DNA of 64,000 nt from Hymenobacter siberiensis (GCF_018967865.2 NZ_JAHLZY020000001.1:3348001-3412000), one strand, 5' to 3'. Shown: positions 51,612 through 61,322, numbered from the stretch's first letter. A program made the numbers and translations. The notes: generated from the letters alone by a model not told the origin.

Positions 51612-52685
51612 TTAGTAAGAAGCAGCCAAAGGCACGGGAGCAGCTTCTTTTTCCTGAGGCGCGGTGGCTACGGGAGTAACCATCGATTTGACCTTCTGTT
51701 TGAAAGCAGCCAACACATCTGGGTTTTTTTGAGCAAATGATTGCTGAGCGGCGTACCAGTTCTGGTAATCGTCCGGCTCATCTACAATCACGGTTGCCTT
51801 CATAGCGAAGTGGCTACCGCCGCACACCTGGTTGCAAGCCAGCTCATAGTTGAACTTGGGGTTGCCCAGCTTAGCGCGCATCTCATCGGTGGTGGTGGTC
51901 GGCGTGAACCAGAAACGGGTCGGCATACCGGGCACTGCGTACATCTGCACGCGGAAGTGCGGCATATAAACGGCGTGCAGCACGTCGCGCGAGCGAATCT
52001 TAATCAAAACCGGAACGCCTTTAGGAACATGAATTTCGTTGGTAGTGAAGTCGTCAAGCGAAGACTTATCGCTCAGGTCAAAGCCCCACTCATTCACGGC
52101 ATCAATCATGCGGTAATTGATAACACCCAGTTTCATGTCGCGGCCAGGGTAACGTACCAACCAGTTAAACTGCTTGCCCATTACTTCCACTACCACCGAG
52201 TTTTTGGGAGCCGGACCAGTAATACGGGTCCATGCTTTCCAACCAGCGAAAATCAGCGAAGCCATTACAATGGCCGGGATAATCGTCCAGATAACCTCAA
52301 TCGTGTTGTTGTGCGCAAAGAAATAAGCCCGACGGCCTTCCTTGTGCTGGTACTTGTAAGCATACCAGAAAAGCAACACCTGAGTGATAGCAAATGCTAC
52401 CCCAATCACTGTCATCGTAATCCAGAACATACGCTCCATCTGATGGCCGTGTACGGAAGCAATGGGAGGATTCATCTTACTGAAGTTTTCAACAAACGAA
52501 TAAGCAAACCACGCGCCCCCGCCAATCATGAAAACCAGCATTAGAATAGCGTTAACGCTATTGCTAGTGCCAATATCGCGGGTGAAAGTACCCGAGAATA
52601 TAGAGGTAAAAATCTGCAGGCGAAACAGCAGGCCGAATACGACCAACAGCAGCACCGACACCAGCAAAATGGTAAGAGCAGTCAT
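51612..52685 (-). CDS. ctaC: Cytochrome c oxidase subunit II (CuA subunit)
   Basis: 357 aa. Three hydrophobic segments near the N-terminus (ALTILLVSVLLLVVFGLLF; MLVFMIGGGAWFAYSF; ITMTVIGVAFAITQVLLFWY), then NNTIEVIWTIIPAIVMASLI before the periplasmic CuA domain. CuA ligands are visible: His in DVLHAVYMPHFRVQMYAVPG and the Cys-Cys-His-Met set in ELACNQVCGGSHFAMKATVI. An aromatic-rich GKQFNWLVRYPG strand precedes them. There is no fused cytochrome c domain, so electrons must come from a separate c-type heme, probably in alternative complex III. It is preceded by a 7-mer repeat hairpin (52715-52758). Confidence 0.96.
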   Translation of the reverse strand: MTALTILLVSVLLLVVFGLLFRLQIFTSIFSGTFTRDIGTSNSVNAILMLVFMIGGGAWFAYSFVENFSKMNPPIASVHGHQMERMFWITMTVIGVAFAITQVLLFWYAYKYQHKEGRRAYFFAHNNTIEVIWTIIPAIVMASLIFAGWKAWTRITGPAPKNSVVVEVMGKQFNWLVRYPGRDMKLGVINYRMIDAVNEWGFDLSDKSSLDDFTTNEIHVPKGVPVLIKIRSRDVLHAVYMPHFRVQMYAVPGMPTRFWFTPTTTTDEMRAKLGNPKFNYELACNQVCGGSHFAMKATVIVDEPDDYQNWYAAQQSFAQKNPDVLAAFKQKVKSMVTPVATAPQEKEAAPVPLAASY

Positions 52686-52714
52686 TGAGTTTTTAGTATT
52701 GAGTACTAAGTGTT

Positions 52715-52758
52715 AAGAACTGAGCGCAGATTTTGTTATCAGCCTGCGCTCAGTTCTT
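52715..52758. repeat. Hairpin between actF and ctaC
   Basis: AAGAACTGAGCGCAG (52715-52729) and CTGCGCTCAGTTCTT (52744-52758) are perfect 15-base arms with a 14-base loop. The flank (TTAGTATTGAGTACTAAGTG) is built of TGAGTAC-like 7-mers. It is inside the minus-strand unit between actF and ctaC. Confidence 0.8.
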
Positions 52759-52769
52759 CAATCTAAATT

Positions 52770-54080
52770 CTAGGTAGTGTGGTGAATGCTCTCGTCGAGG
52801 AACGGGTGATTAACCGGTACCAAAGAAGCCGAAGCCAGACGACGCGTAAACAAGATGAGGAACGCCCCAAGGAAGATTGCAGCAATACCAATCTCAATCA
52901 AGAACCCATTATCACCACGCAAAGTGCCCGGCATCAGCATCAAATAAAAGTCGGACCAGTGGCCACACAAAATGGCGATGGCAACGATTTTCATGATAAT
53001 CATCTGGCGCTTCGCATCGCGGGTCATCAACCCCAGGAAGGGGAAAACGAAGTTGATTGCGATATTGAAGAAGAACAGGAAAGTGTAGCGGCCTTCAAAG
53101 CCACCGAGGCGCTGATTAAAGTAAACGGCTTCCTCGGGAAGGTTTGCATACCAAATCAACATGAACTGCGAGAACCATACATAGGTCCAGAAAATGCTGA
53201 AACCGAACATCAGCTTACCCAGGTCGTGGATATGGCTGGCGTTCAAGGCGCGCAGGTAACCAGCTTGCTTCAGGAAAATCGCAGTCAGTGCAATAGCTGC
53301 AATGCCGGATACCCACCACGAAGCGAAAACGTACCAGCCGAACATGGTGCTGAACCAGTGAGTGTCAACTGACATCACCCAGTCCCAGGCCGACATCGAC
53401 GAAGTAACCGCGTACAGTACCAGAAACAGCGCTGAAGCATTGATGCTTTTGTGAAACCAAACAGTACCACCATTAAGGTCCTCTTGCAGCGACAGCCGAC
53501 GCAGCTTCCAGCTGAAGTAAGCCCAGATACCGATGTAGATGATAGTGCGGATGAGGTAGAAAGGCAGGTTCAGGAAACCGCTTTTACCGGCGATGATAGC
53601 ATCGTAGTTCGGGCTGCCTTTGTCCATGATGCCCTCGTGGGTCCAGTGGAAAATGTCGTGACGACCAACCAGAAAAACAATAAGCATAATCACACCACCC
53701 GGAATAACCCAGGCGCTAAGGGCTTCGGAAATGCGCTTCACCATTACCGACCAGCCAGCGTAAGCTACGTAGTTGATGGCCATGAACACCGTACCAACGG
53801 TGGACACGCCTAGGAAAAACAGGTTGCTGTGCCAGAGGCTTACAAGCACGCGCTTAACCAACACGGAACTACCCTCTTCATGGACGGCACCGTGCGCAGC
53901 GGCTGCATGACCTGCAGCTTCGCTATGCTCGGCTGCCCCCCAGCCCATTACCTGAGCCAGGATACCAATAATGAGTAATACCACACCGGTGACGATGATG
54001 GCAATAAATGTTTTACGGGCGCCATCCGTAACGACGAGCTGTTCAGCCGTGGCGCTTTCGTGGTGCGTCAGAGTTGCCAT
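52770..54080 (-). CDS. actF: Alternative complex III quinol:cytochrome c oxidoreductase, subunit ActF
   Basis: 436 aa with about ten helices. The first helix is TFIAIIVTGVVLLIIGILAQ and the later core has WVIPGGVIMLIVFLVGRHDI, ALFLVLYAVTSSMSAWDWVM and FSIFWTYVWFSQFMLIWYAN. This is the ActC/ActF-type quinone-site subunit of alternative complex III; the family is distantly related to NrfD/PsrC. It works with ActC to oxidise menaquinol in the inner membrane. It follows the ActE cytochrome by 6 bases and precedes ctaC, tying the complex to the oxidase. An N-terminal Ala/His-rich stretch precedes the second helix. Confidence 0.92.
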   Translation of the reverse strand: MATLTHHESATAEQLVVTDGARKTFIAIIVTGVVLLIIGILAQVMGWGAAEHSEAAGHAAAAHGAVHEEGSSVLVKRVLVSLWHSNLFFLGVSTVGTVFMAINYVAYAGWSVMVKRISEALSAWVIPGGVIMLIVFLVGRHDIFHWTHEGIMDKGSPNYDAIIAGKSGFLNLPFYLIRTIIYIGIWAYFSWKLRRLSLQEDLNGGTVWFHKSINASALFLVLYAVTSSMSAWDWVMSVDTHWFSTMFGWYVFASWWVSGIAAIALTAIFLKQAGYLRALNASHIHDLGKLMFGFSIFWTYVWFSQFMLIWYANLPEEAVYFNQRLGGFEGRYTFLFFFNIAINFVFPFLGLMTRDAKRQMIIMKIVAIAILCGHWSDFYLMLMPGTLRGDNGFLIEIGIAAIFLGAFLILFTRRLASASLVPVNHPFLDESIHHTT

Positions 54081-54086
54081 AGTGCG

Positions 54087-54836
54087 TTAGTTGGCGGTGC
54101 CGTTAGTTGCTTGGGTTTTGCCTTCGCCGGGGGTTTCAGCTCCGGTGCCAGCCTGTGCCTGCCCTACGGGGGCAGTGTTGGTGGCATCTTTCGTTTCAGT
54201 CGAGTCGCTGGTAGTCGTGTTGGTCGGGCCTTTAGAAATCAGCTTGCTGAGTGCATCAGGGCCTTCTCCAAGTTGCAGAACGTGCACATACATGGCAATT
54301 TTCCACCGCTCTTCGGGATTCACCTGCGAGCCATGAGGCATCATGCGGTTGCGGCCCCACTGGATGACGTGATAGATGTGGCCATCATTCATCGTCTTAT
54401 AAGCACCAGCCGAGTAGTTTGGCACACCTTTGAAGATAATACCAACCGGACCCTGGCCATTGCCTTGCTCACCGTGGCAGTGCGAGCAAATGCGCGTGTA
54501 GAGCACTTTGCCTTCTTCCAGGTTAGCCTTGGTATATGCATAAGGGTTGTGAAGCACCCGCTCCGCAATTCGTACACTATCCTTCGGGATGTGGTCGAAA
54601 TAGTTGAGCTTGCCACGGGGCACAGTTCCGTTTGCAGGAGTGCGCTCGTTGATACCAAACGAATTCACGGTGTTAAACGTGGTCTGGCGCAAGGGCTCGT
54701 AGGGGATGGATTCGTACATCTCCGGGGCATATTCTACGCCGGGGTCGTTTCCGTCGTGGGTGCAGGCCGTGGTGGCCAGTCCCAGGGACAGCAGCAGCGC
54801 CGAAACGCGCAGGCTCAGGGTCAGCGGATGCGTCAT
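54087..54836 (-). CDS. actE: Alternative complex III monoheme cytochrome c subunit ActE
   Basis: 249 aa lipoprotein: the signal peptide ends in SLGLATTAC. One c-type heme motif is visible as RICSHCHGEQGNGQGPVG, with a possible Met ligand in GRNRMMPHGSQVNPEE. The C-terminal 60 residues are a Thr/Gly/Ala-rich linker without a fold. ActE passes electrons from the ActA/ActB part towards the oxidase. Its start overlaps the ActD stop by one base (TAATG) and actF follows 6 bases later. Confidence 0.92.
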   Translation of the reverse strand: MTHPLTLSLRVSALLLSLGLATTACTHDGNDPGVEYAPEMYESIPYEPLRQTTFNTVNSFGINERTPANGTVPRGKLNYFDHIPKDSVRIAERVLHNPYAYTKANLEEGKVLYTRICSHCHGEQGNGQGPVGIIFKGVPNYSAGAYKTMNDGHIYHVIQWGRNRMMPHGSQVNPEERWKIAMYVHVLQLGEGPDALSKLISKGPTNTTTSDSTETKDATNTAPVGQAQAGTGAETPGEGKTQATNGTAN

Positions 54837-55363
54837 TAGTTGTTGGTCATTTCTTTTTGGTTGACTTCCGAAGCGCCGTTCTCGCGCAGCAGCTGGGTCA
54901 GCCGGGGAAATTGCGAGCTGGTTTCATCCAGTTCGATGGCCATTACGAACTTGTCGTCGGTGGCGCGTACGTCCATCACCGGTACCTTAAAGCGCGGATA
55001 CAAACCCGTAATTGTAAAGAAGGTAATAGCCATGCCGTGACAGGTGAAGAACACCGTCAATTCGAAAGCCACCGGTACAAAAGCGGGCAGTGAAATGTGC
55101 GGCTTACCACCGATAATCATCGGCCAGTCGAAACCGAGCATGTAAATCTGCATCCACAGTGAGAAGGCCAGGCCCGTCATGCCAAAGAAGAAGGCAGCAA
55201 TAGGCAGGCGCGAACGTTCGATGCCGAGCGCATCGTCGATGCCGTGCACCGGGTAAGGCGAAAACACGTCGTGGATTTTCACACCGGCGGCGCGCACGTT
55301 CTCAACGGCGTGCAGCAGTACATCCTCGTCTTCGAAGATGCCAAGGGCGAAGCGCTTAGTCAT
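54836..55363 (-). CDS. actD: Alternative complex III subunit ActD (DUF3341)
   Basis: 175 aa. The N-terminal LGIFEDEDVLLHAVENVRAA and KIHDVFSPYPVHGIDDALGI match the DUF3341/ActD family. Two helices (RLPIAAFFFGMTGLAFSLWM; VAFELTVFFTCHGMAITFFT) anchor it, and the C-terminal DVRATDDKFVMAIELDE segment is cytoplasmic. It is a structural subunit of alternative complex III. Its start overlaps the actC stop by 8 bases and its stop overlaps the actE start, so the three genes are translationally coupled. Confidence 0.93.
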   Translation of the reverse strand: MTKRFALGIFEDEDVLLHAVENVRAAGVKIHDVFSPYPVHGIDDALGIERSRLPIAAFFFGMTGLAFSLWMQIYMLGFDWPMIIGGKPHISLPAFVPVAFELTVFFTCHGMAITFFTITGLYPRFKVPVMDVRATDDKFVMAIELDETSSQFPRLTQLLRENGASEVNQKEMTNN

Positions 55364-56810
55364 GCTGGTTATAAGTTACGGGAGCCGAAGCAGGCACACC
55401 TGGCGTAGAAGTTTGAACAGGGGCGTGGTGCGCCTTTGAGGGGTTGTAAGTCGGACCGTTATCAACGGTGTACTTCAAGATGGCTTTCACCTCGGCCATG
55501 TTAATCACAGGGAAGAACTTAGCAAAGAGCAGGAACAGCGTGAAGAACAGGCCGAGCGTACCAACGTACAGGCCGATATCGATAATCGTAGGCGAGAACA
55601 TTGCCCAGCTCGACGGCAGGTAGTCGCGGTGCAGCGAGGTCACGATGATTACAAAGCGCTCGAACCACATGCCGATGTTAACCACAATCGACAGTGCGAA
55701 CGTGAGCGGAATGCTGTAGCGTACGCGGCGGAACCACACCAACTGCGGCGTAATTACGTTGCAGGTCATCATCGAAGCGTAAGCCCACCAGTAAGGGCCG
55801 GTAGCGCGGTTGATGAAAGCGTACTGCTCAAATTCAACCTGCGAGTACCAGGCGATAAAGAATTCCGTGATGTAAGCCACACCCACGATGGAGCCGGTTA
55901 CCATCATGATTTTGTTCATGAGAGCGATATGCTCCAGCGTGATGTAATCTTCGAGGCGGAAAACCACACGGGTAATCAGCATCAGGGTAAGCACCATAGC
56001 GAAACCCGAGAAGATTGCACCAGCTACGAAGTAGGGCGGGAAGATGGTGGTGTGCCAGCCCGGTACTACCGAGGTAGCAAAGTCCATCGATACAATGGTG
56101 TGTACCGAGAGTACCAGCGGGGTCGAAACACCAGCCAGAATCAGCGAAACCGTTTCGTAACGCGACCAAGCTTTGGCCGAGCCTTTCCAGCCGAAGCTCA
56201 GCATAGAGTAGCTGAACTTGGCGATAGGCCCCTTGGCACGGTCACGAATCGAAGCGAAGTCAGGAATCAGACCAATGTACCAGAACACCAGCGACACAGT
56301 GAAGTAGGTCGAGATGGCGAATACGTCCCAGAGCAGCGGCGAGTTAAAGTTGGCCCACAGCGAACCCAGCGTGTTTTGCAATGGGAATACGTAGAATGCC
56401 AACCATGGACGACCCATGTGCAACACCGGGAACATGGCGGCGCAGATTACGGCGAAGATGGTCATGGCTTCGGCGGCGCGGTTGATGGAGCTCCGCCATT
56501 TCTGACGAAACAACAGCAGTACCGCCGAAATCAGCGTACCGGCGTGGCCGATACCTACCCACCACACGAAGTTGGTGATGTCCCAAGCCCAGTTCACGGT
56601 TTTGTTCAGGCCCCACTCGCCGATGCCGTACCATACGGTGCGGTATACGGAGTAGAAGAACACTCCCAGAAAGAACAGCGCCACGCTCAGAGCAGCCATC
56701 CAACGGAGGTTGGGCTTGGCTTCTACCTGATAGCAGATGTCTTGCGTTACGTCGTGTAACGTCTTACCGCCAGTTACGAGCGGCTCGCGTACGGCTGATA
56801 CGTGCTGCAT
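55356..56810 (-). CDS. actC: Alternative complex III subunit ActC (NrfD/PsrC-like)
   Basis: 484 aa with ten helices, including WMAALSVALFFLGVFFYSVY, VWWVGIGHAGTLISAVLLLF and FVAGAIFSGFAMVLTLMLIT. The NrfD/PsrC family features WDITNFVWWVGIGHAGTLIS and VSMDFATSVVPGWHTTIFPP line the quinone pocket. ActC takes menaquinol electrons to the Fe-S subunit ActB and is thought to move protons. It follows actB with a 24-base gap. The C-terminal 40 residues are a Pro/Thr-rich cytoplasmic tail. Confidence 0.95.
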   Translation of the reverse strand: MQHVSAVREPLVTGGKTLHDVTQDICYQVEAKPNLRWMAALSVALFFLGVFFYSVYRTVWYGIGEWGLNKTVNWAWDITNFVWWVGIGHAGTLISAVLLLFRQKWRSSINRAAEAMTIFAVICAAMFPVLHMGRPWLAFYVFPLQNTLGSLWANFNSPLLWDVFAISTYFTVSLVFWYIGLIPDFASIRDRAKGPIAKFSYSMLSFGWKGSAKAWSRYETVSLILAGVSTPLVLSVHTIVSMDFATSVVPGWHTTIFPPYFVAGAIFSGFAMVLTLMLITRVVFRLEDYITLEHIALMNKIMMVTGSIVGVAYITEFFIAWYSQVEFEQYAFINRATGPYWWAYASMMTCNVITPQLVWFRRVRYSIPLTFALSIVVNIGMWFERFVIIVTSLHRDYLPSSWAMFSPTIIDIGLYVGTLGLFFTLFLLFAKFFPVINMAEVKAILKYTVDNGPTYNPSKAHHAPVQTSTPGVPASAPVTYNQHD

Positions 56811-56834
56811 AATTGATATAGATTAAGCGTTTTC

Positions 56835-59800
56835 TTAAGCTTCTTTGCTAAAGAACTCCGACTCGGAATTCCGAATCTTAGTCAGGTACGTCACGTTCGG
56901 CTGCACGTTGATGGAGTCGAGCGAGTGGAAAGCACGCTCACCATCTTCGCGACGGAGGAGCTTGCTGATACGGCTTTTAGGGTCTTTCATATCACCGAAC
57001 ACGATGGCATCGGTGGGGCACGACTGGGCGCAGGCGGTTACAATCTCGCCATCAACCGGGCGGCGCTTCTGCTTTTTGGCTTCGAGCTTACCGAGTTGAA
57101 TGCGCTGCACGCAGAACGAGCATTTCTCCATCACACCGCGGGCACGAACCGTTACGTCCGGGTTCAGCACCATACGGCCAAGGTCAGTGAACATATGACC
57201 GTTCACGATTTCAAACTTCTCATTCGAATAGTACGAGAACCAGTTGAAGCGACGCACTTTGTACGGGCAGTTGTTGGCGCAGTAGCGCGTGCCGATGCAA
57301 CGGTTGTAAGTCATCTGGTTGAGGCCTTCCGAGCTGTGCGTGGTAGCCAGTACCGGGCACACCGTTTCGCAGGGTGCGTGGTTGCACTGCTGACACATCA
57401 TCGGCTGGAAAATAACCTGCGGATTCTCCGAAGGGTCTTCCATGGCGGCATAAGTAGCCACTTTGCCTTTGGTATCGAAGTCGCTCTTGTGCGTATCCGA
57501 GCTGTAATAGCGGTCGATACGCATCCAGTGCATCTCGCGGCGGTTGATAACCTGCTGCTTGCCCACTACGGCGGTGTTGTTTTCGGTCTGGCACCCAATC
57601 ACGCACGAGCCGCAGCCAATGCACGAGTTGAGGTCCACGGCCATGCCCCAGTGGTGGTTGTTGTACTGGTAGTCCTGCCACAGCGATACTTTGCTGGGCG
57701 CTTCCAAGCCATCGGGCGTAGAAACTTTTTCGTACTCAGTTACTTCTTTCGGATTCTTCTTGTAATTGGCCAGCGTGTTCTCCTGCACTACCGGGCGGCG
57801 GTCCATCAGCGTCTGGTGCGTCTGGGTCTGCGCGATGGGCGAGGTTGCACTGGTCTTTTCCAGTGTCACCACGTTCATGTACTGAATACCATTAGCCATC
57901 AATGCCAGCGGAGCAGCATTTTCACCTACTCTATCACCGGCTTTGCCAGCCATTGTACGGCCGTAGCCGAGGGCGATGCTCACGGTGCCGTTGGTCTGGC
58001 CGGGCTGAATCAGTACGGGCAGCTCAATGCTGTGGCCGTTAGCCGTCACCTTTACTACGTCGCCCTGCTCCCACTTATTGGCAATAGCCATGGCGCGGGG
58101 TATGGCTACATAGTTACCCCAGGTTGCTTTCGAAATTGGGTCAGGCAGTTCCTGCAGGAAGGGGTTGTTAGCTCCGCAGCCATCAGCACTAAGTCCTACT
58201 TTTTCGTAGAGGGCCAGCTCAACGCCATTCTGCTTGGCGGCGCCGCTCAACTGCGAGGCAGCGGCGGCGGCGCTCATAGCCGTCATGGCCGGAGCAGCGG
58301 GCAGGGCGGTGCCCATAGCCACACCATCGTGAACCACTTTATCCCAGGCAGCATCTGTGGGGGTGATACCACGCCAGTTGGCGCGCAGGAAACGGTAGTA
58401 AGTCGTATTGTTACCAGCCCAATGCAGCAGGCTTTCCTGAGCCTGACGCGTGGTGAACAGTGGCGTAATAACCGGCTGAGACAGGCTTAGGAAGCCAGTT
58501 TTTGGCTCGAAGTCGTTCCACGATTCCAGCCAGTGGCTGTCAGGGGTAGCGTACTGGCAGAGGCTGCCGGTTTCGTCCAAACGGTCGTTGAACGAGATGG
58601 TGAGCGGCACTTTGGCAATGCCCGCCTTCACCTTGTCGCCCATCGGGTGGTTGAACACCGGGTTGGCATTGTAGAAAATAACAGCACCTACGCTGCCATT
58701 ATTCATGTCGTTTACCAGCGCGGCCATACGAGCGTCGTCGCCCTGACGCACGTTGCTCGAAGCAGCATCGATGGTGGTGCCAGCATTACCGAGCGCCTGG
58801 TTGATGGCAGTAACCAGCGACTGCACGGCCGGGTCGTTCGAACCCGAAACCACGAGGCCGGCGCTGCCGCTTGCCTTCAACTCAGCAGCAGCAGTAGCCA
58901 GTTGCTTACCATAAGGAACGGAAGTCGAAACGCTGCCGCCGCTTACCACGGCATTGTACAGTGCGAGTGCTATTGCACCCTGCTCCGAAGGCTTCACCGG
59001 CACACGCACGTCGGCATTGGAGCCGGTGAGCGACATGGCAGTCTCGAACTGGAAGTGGCGCGACATGGTGCGCTTGTCCGTGCTCACCTTACGGTTGACT
59101 ACGTACTGCTTGGCATACTCTACCGGCGAAATCCAGGTACCGAGGAAGTCGGCACCGAGGCTTACGATGACGTTGGCTTTGCTGAAATCGTAGCCGGGCA
59201 CCACACCGCCGTTGGCTTGCAGCAGGCCGGTGGCCGACTGCGCATCATACATGACGTGGGTGGTATTGGGGTAGCGGGCTGCGAATTCGGCAATGGCCTT
59301 CTTCGTGCTGGGGCTGATAATCGTGTGCGACACGATGGCAATGCGGCCCGTGGTACCCGCCAGCTTCGTACGGATTTCCTGGTCCACCTGCTTCATCTCG
59401 GCCTTCTGACCTTTGATGGCAAAGTGCTGCAAACGACCACCGTCGTAAAGGCTCAACACGGCGGCCTGAGCGCGGGCCGACAGACCACCTTTGGTGATGG
59501 GCGACTCGGGGTTACCCTCCAGCTTAATCGGCCGGCCTTCGCGGGCCTTTACTAATACGGCGTTGTAGTCCGAGCCAATGAAGTAAGTAGAAGCGTAGAA
59601 GTTGGAAATGAGCGGGTCAATTTCCTCGGGCTTGTTCAGATACGGAATGGCCTTAATAACCGGCGTCTCGCACGAAGCGAGTACGGCGGCACCTACGCCG
59701 AAACCCATTAGCTTGAGGAAGTCGCGGCGGGGAGCCGAGGTATCGTCTTTGCTCTCGTGGCTTTCCTTTACCGGCATGAACTCGGCAAAGGCCGATTGCA

Positions 59801-59849
59801 TGAACTCCGGGGCGCTTTCCAGTTCCTCAATTCCTTTCCAGTACTTCAT
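56835..59849 (-). CDS. actB: Alternative complex III subunit ActB (Fe-S, molybdopterin-oxidoreductase fold)
   Basis: 1004 aa fusion of two parts. The first 700 residues have the fold of molybdopterin oxidoreductases but, as in the ACIII family, are not expected to hold molybdenum. The last 300 carry ferredoxin clusters: CIGCGSCVIGCQTENN, MCQQCNHAPCETVCPV, RCIGTRYCANNCPYKVRRFN, and CSFCVQRIQLGKLEAKK ending in CAQSCP. The N-terminal RRDFLKLMGFGVGAAVLASC is the TAT-like signal typical of the 'TAT-variant-translocated' family. It relays electrons from ActC to the hemes. A 26-base heptad-type hairpin separates it from actA. Confidence 0.96.
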   Translation of the reverse strand: MKYWKGIEELESAPEFMQSAFAEFMPVKESHESKDDTSAPRRDFLKLMGFGVGAAVLASCETPVIKAIPYLNKPEEIDPLISNFYASTYFIGSDYNAVLVKAREGRPIKLEGNPESPITKGGLSARAQAAVLSLYDGGRLQHFAIKGQKAEMKQVDQEIRTKLAGTTGRIAIVSHTIISPSTKKAIAEFAARYPNTTHVMYDAQSATGLLQANGGVVPGYDFSKANVIVSLGADFLGTWISPVEYAKQYVVNRKVSTDKRTMSRHFQFETAMSLTGSNADVRVPVKPSEQGAIALALYNAVVSGGSVSTSVPYGKQLATAAAELKASGSAGLVVSGSNDPAVQSLVTAINQALGNAGTTIDAASSNVRQGDDARMAALVNDMNNGSVGAVIFYNANPVFNHPMGDKVKAGIAKVPLTISFNDRLDETGSLCQYATPDSHWLESWNDFEPKTGFLSLSQPVITPLFTTRQAQESLLHWAGNNTTYYRFLRANWRGITPTDAAWDKVVHDGVAMGTALPAAPAMTAMSAAAAASQLSGAAKQNGVELALYEKVGLSADGCGANNPFLQELPDPISKATWGNYVAIPRAMAIANKWEQGDVVKVTANGHSIELPVLIQPGQTNGTVSIALGYGRTMAGKAGDRVGENAAPLALMANGIQYMNVVTLEKTSATSPIAQTQTHQTLMDRRPVVQENTLANYKKNPKEVTEYEKVSTPDGLEAPSKVSLWQDYQYNNHHWGMAVDLNSCIGCGSCVIGCQTENNTAVVGKQQVINRREMHWMRIDRYYSSDTHKSDFDTKGKVATYAAMEDPSENPQVIFQPMMCQQCNHAPCETVCPVLATTHSSEGLNQMTYNRCIGTRYCANNCPYKVRRFNWFSYYSNEKFEIVNGHMFTDLGRMVLNPDVTVRARGVMEKCSFCVQRIQLGKLEAKKQKRRPVDGEIVTACAQSCPTDAIVFGDMKDPKSRISKLLRREDGERAFHSLDSINVQPNVTYLTKIRNSESEFFSKEA

Positions 59850-59862
59850 TTGGGAGGGTAAT

Positions 59863-59936
59863 CAGTAATCAGTATTGGGTAGTCAGTAGTTAATAACGAG
59901 CAGGCTAGAATACTGACTACCCAGTACTCCCTACTG
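59863..59936. repeat. Hairpin between actA and actB
   Basis: The arms 59863-59888 and 59911-59936 match at about 22 of 26 positions. They are made of CAGTAAT, CAGTATT, GGGTAGT-type 7-mers, with a 22-base loop. Confidence 0.82.
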
Positions 59937-59947
59937 AAATCATATTA

Positions 59948-61276
59948 TTAGTAGTGGCACTTCGAGCACTCGGTGCCGCCGTTCGACGACACGGTGAAGG
60001 GAGCGCCGGCATTCTTGGTGTCGTGCAGCTTCACGAGGTTGTCGTAGTACTTGTTGTCCTTCGTATTGAGGGGCATCTCGCGGTGGCAATTGATGCACCA
60101 GCCCATGGTGAGGGCCGAGTATTGGTATACCACTTCCATGTTCTGGATGGGGCCGTGGCAGGTCTGGCACTGGAGGCCAGCCACCTGCGTGTGCTGCGAG
60201 TGGTTGAAGTAAGCCAAATCAGGCAGGTTGTGAATACGAACCCACTGAATTGGCTGCTTGCGCTCGATAGCGCGGTAGATTTTCTTGATTTCGGGCGACT
60301 CTGTCTTAATCTGCGAGTGGCAGTTCATACAGATGTTGGCCGAAGGAATGTTGGCGGATTTGCTCTTGTATACCGACGTGTGGCAGTAGGCGCAGTTAAT
60401 CTGGTTGGTGCCAGCGTGCAGCTTGTGCGAGAAAGCAATGGGCTGCGTGGGCTGGTAGCCCTGGTTCAAGCCAACGGCCATTACGCTTTGCACACCTTCG
60501 TAAAGTAAAACAAGCGCGAAAACGACACCTACAATACCACGCAATACGGGCGAGCGGTAAAACTTACCCCAGTCGAAGCGCTGCTCCAGAATTTCGATGT
60601 CGCGGCCGTCGAGGTCTTTGCGACCACGCAGTACATCCTTCATCAGGTTACCAATGATAACGAGGGTTACCACCAGCACAATCAGCACTACTACAAGGAC
60701 AATGAGGAGGATGTCCATGTATTTGCCCGCACCGGCTTCGGTACCGCCAGCAGCAGATCCATCGGCAGCAGCACCGGTGGCAGGAACACCACCGGCTACA
60801 GCAGCGGTTTTGCCTTCTTCCGAAGTGATGTACGCAACGATAGAAGTGATTTCCTTGTCCGACAGGGCGAAGGAGGGCATCTGCTGTTTGTTGAACTTGT
60901 TGTAGAGCGCTACGGCATAATCATCGCCGCTGGCTACTACTTTGCTGGAGTTCTTAATCCAGGGCAAAATCCAGGAGATGGGACGACGCTTGGTGATGCC
61001 ACCGAGGGCGGGACCAACTACCTGCTCATTCACAGCGTGGCACTGGGCACAGTTGCCTTTGAAAAGCGCATCGCCGGCGGCGATGGCAGCAGCATCGCCA
61101 CCGCCGGCAGCCGGAGCAACAGCGGTTGCGGGAGTAGCTGCGGCGGTGGCGCCGGGAACTACCCCATCCTTTTTAACATCGGCGGGTGCCTGGGCCGAAG
61201 CCTGCTGGATGCCAGCAAACGTGAGCACTAGTGCCAGCAACAAATGAGGTAACGAACGAAGTCGAATGCTATTCAT
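59948..61276 (-). CDS. actA: Alternative complex III multiheme cytochrome c subunit ActA
   Basis: 442 aa from ATG 61276; the longer frame from 61366 would run through the -7/-33 promoter and is rejected. A signal peptide (LLLALVLTFAGIQQASAQ) is followed by a monoheme cytochrome c domain (KGNCAQCHAVNEQVVGP), an Ala/Gly linker, two helices (DILLIVLVVVLIVLVVTLVI; VLRGIVGVVFALVLLYEGVQ), and a C-terminal pentaheme part with CAYCH, CMNCH, CQTCH, CINCH and CSKCH. Six CxxCH motifs are therefore present. The described ActA carries five hemes, so the N-terminal cytochrome is an added domain. It accepts electrons from ActB and passes them to ActE or CtaC. Confidence 0.94.
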   Translation of the reverse strand: MNSIRLRSLPHLLLALVLTFAGIQQASAQAPADVKKDGVVPGATAAATPATAVAPAAGGGDAAAIAAGDALFKGNCAQCHAVNEQVVGPALGGITKRRPISWILPWIKNSSKVVASGDDYAVALYNKFNKQQMPSFALSDKEITSIVAYITSEEGKTAAVAGGVPATGAAADGSAAGGTEAGAGKYMDILLIVLVVVLIVLVVTLVIIGNLMKDVLRGRKDLDGRDIEILEQRFDWGKFYRSPVLRGIVGVVFALVLLYEGVQSVMAVGLNQGYQPTQPIAFSHKLHAGTNQINCAYCHTSVYKSKSANIPSANICMNCHSQIKTESPEIKKIYRAIERKQPIQWVRIHNLPDLAYFNHSQHTQVAGLQCQTCHGPIQNMEVVYQYSALTMGWCINCHREMPLNTKDNKYYDNLVKLHDTKNAGAPFTVSSNGGTECSKCHY

Positions 61277-61322
61277 AAGAAAATAGACGGTAAAACGAAA
61301 TGCTAGGGGCATTTCAAGGCCA

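Noticed and set aside
52779..53372. Plus-strand 197-aa frame opposite actF
   Set aside because: Highly polar sequence with no domain; complements membrane helices.
54060..54839. Plus-strand 259-aa open frame opposite actE
   Set aside because: Shadow of actE; the minus frame has a lipobox and heme motif.
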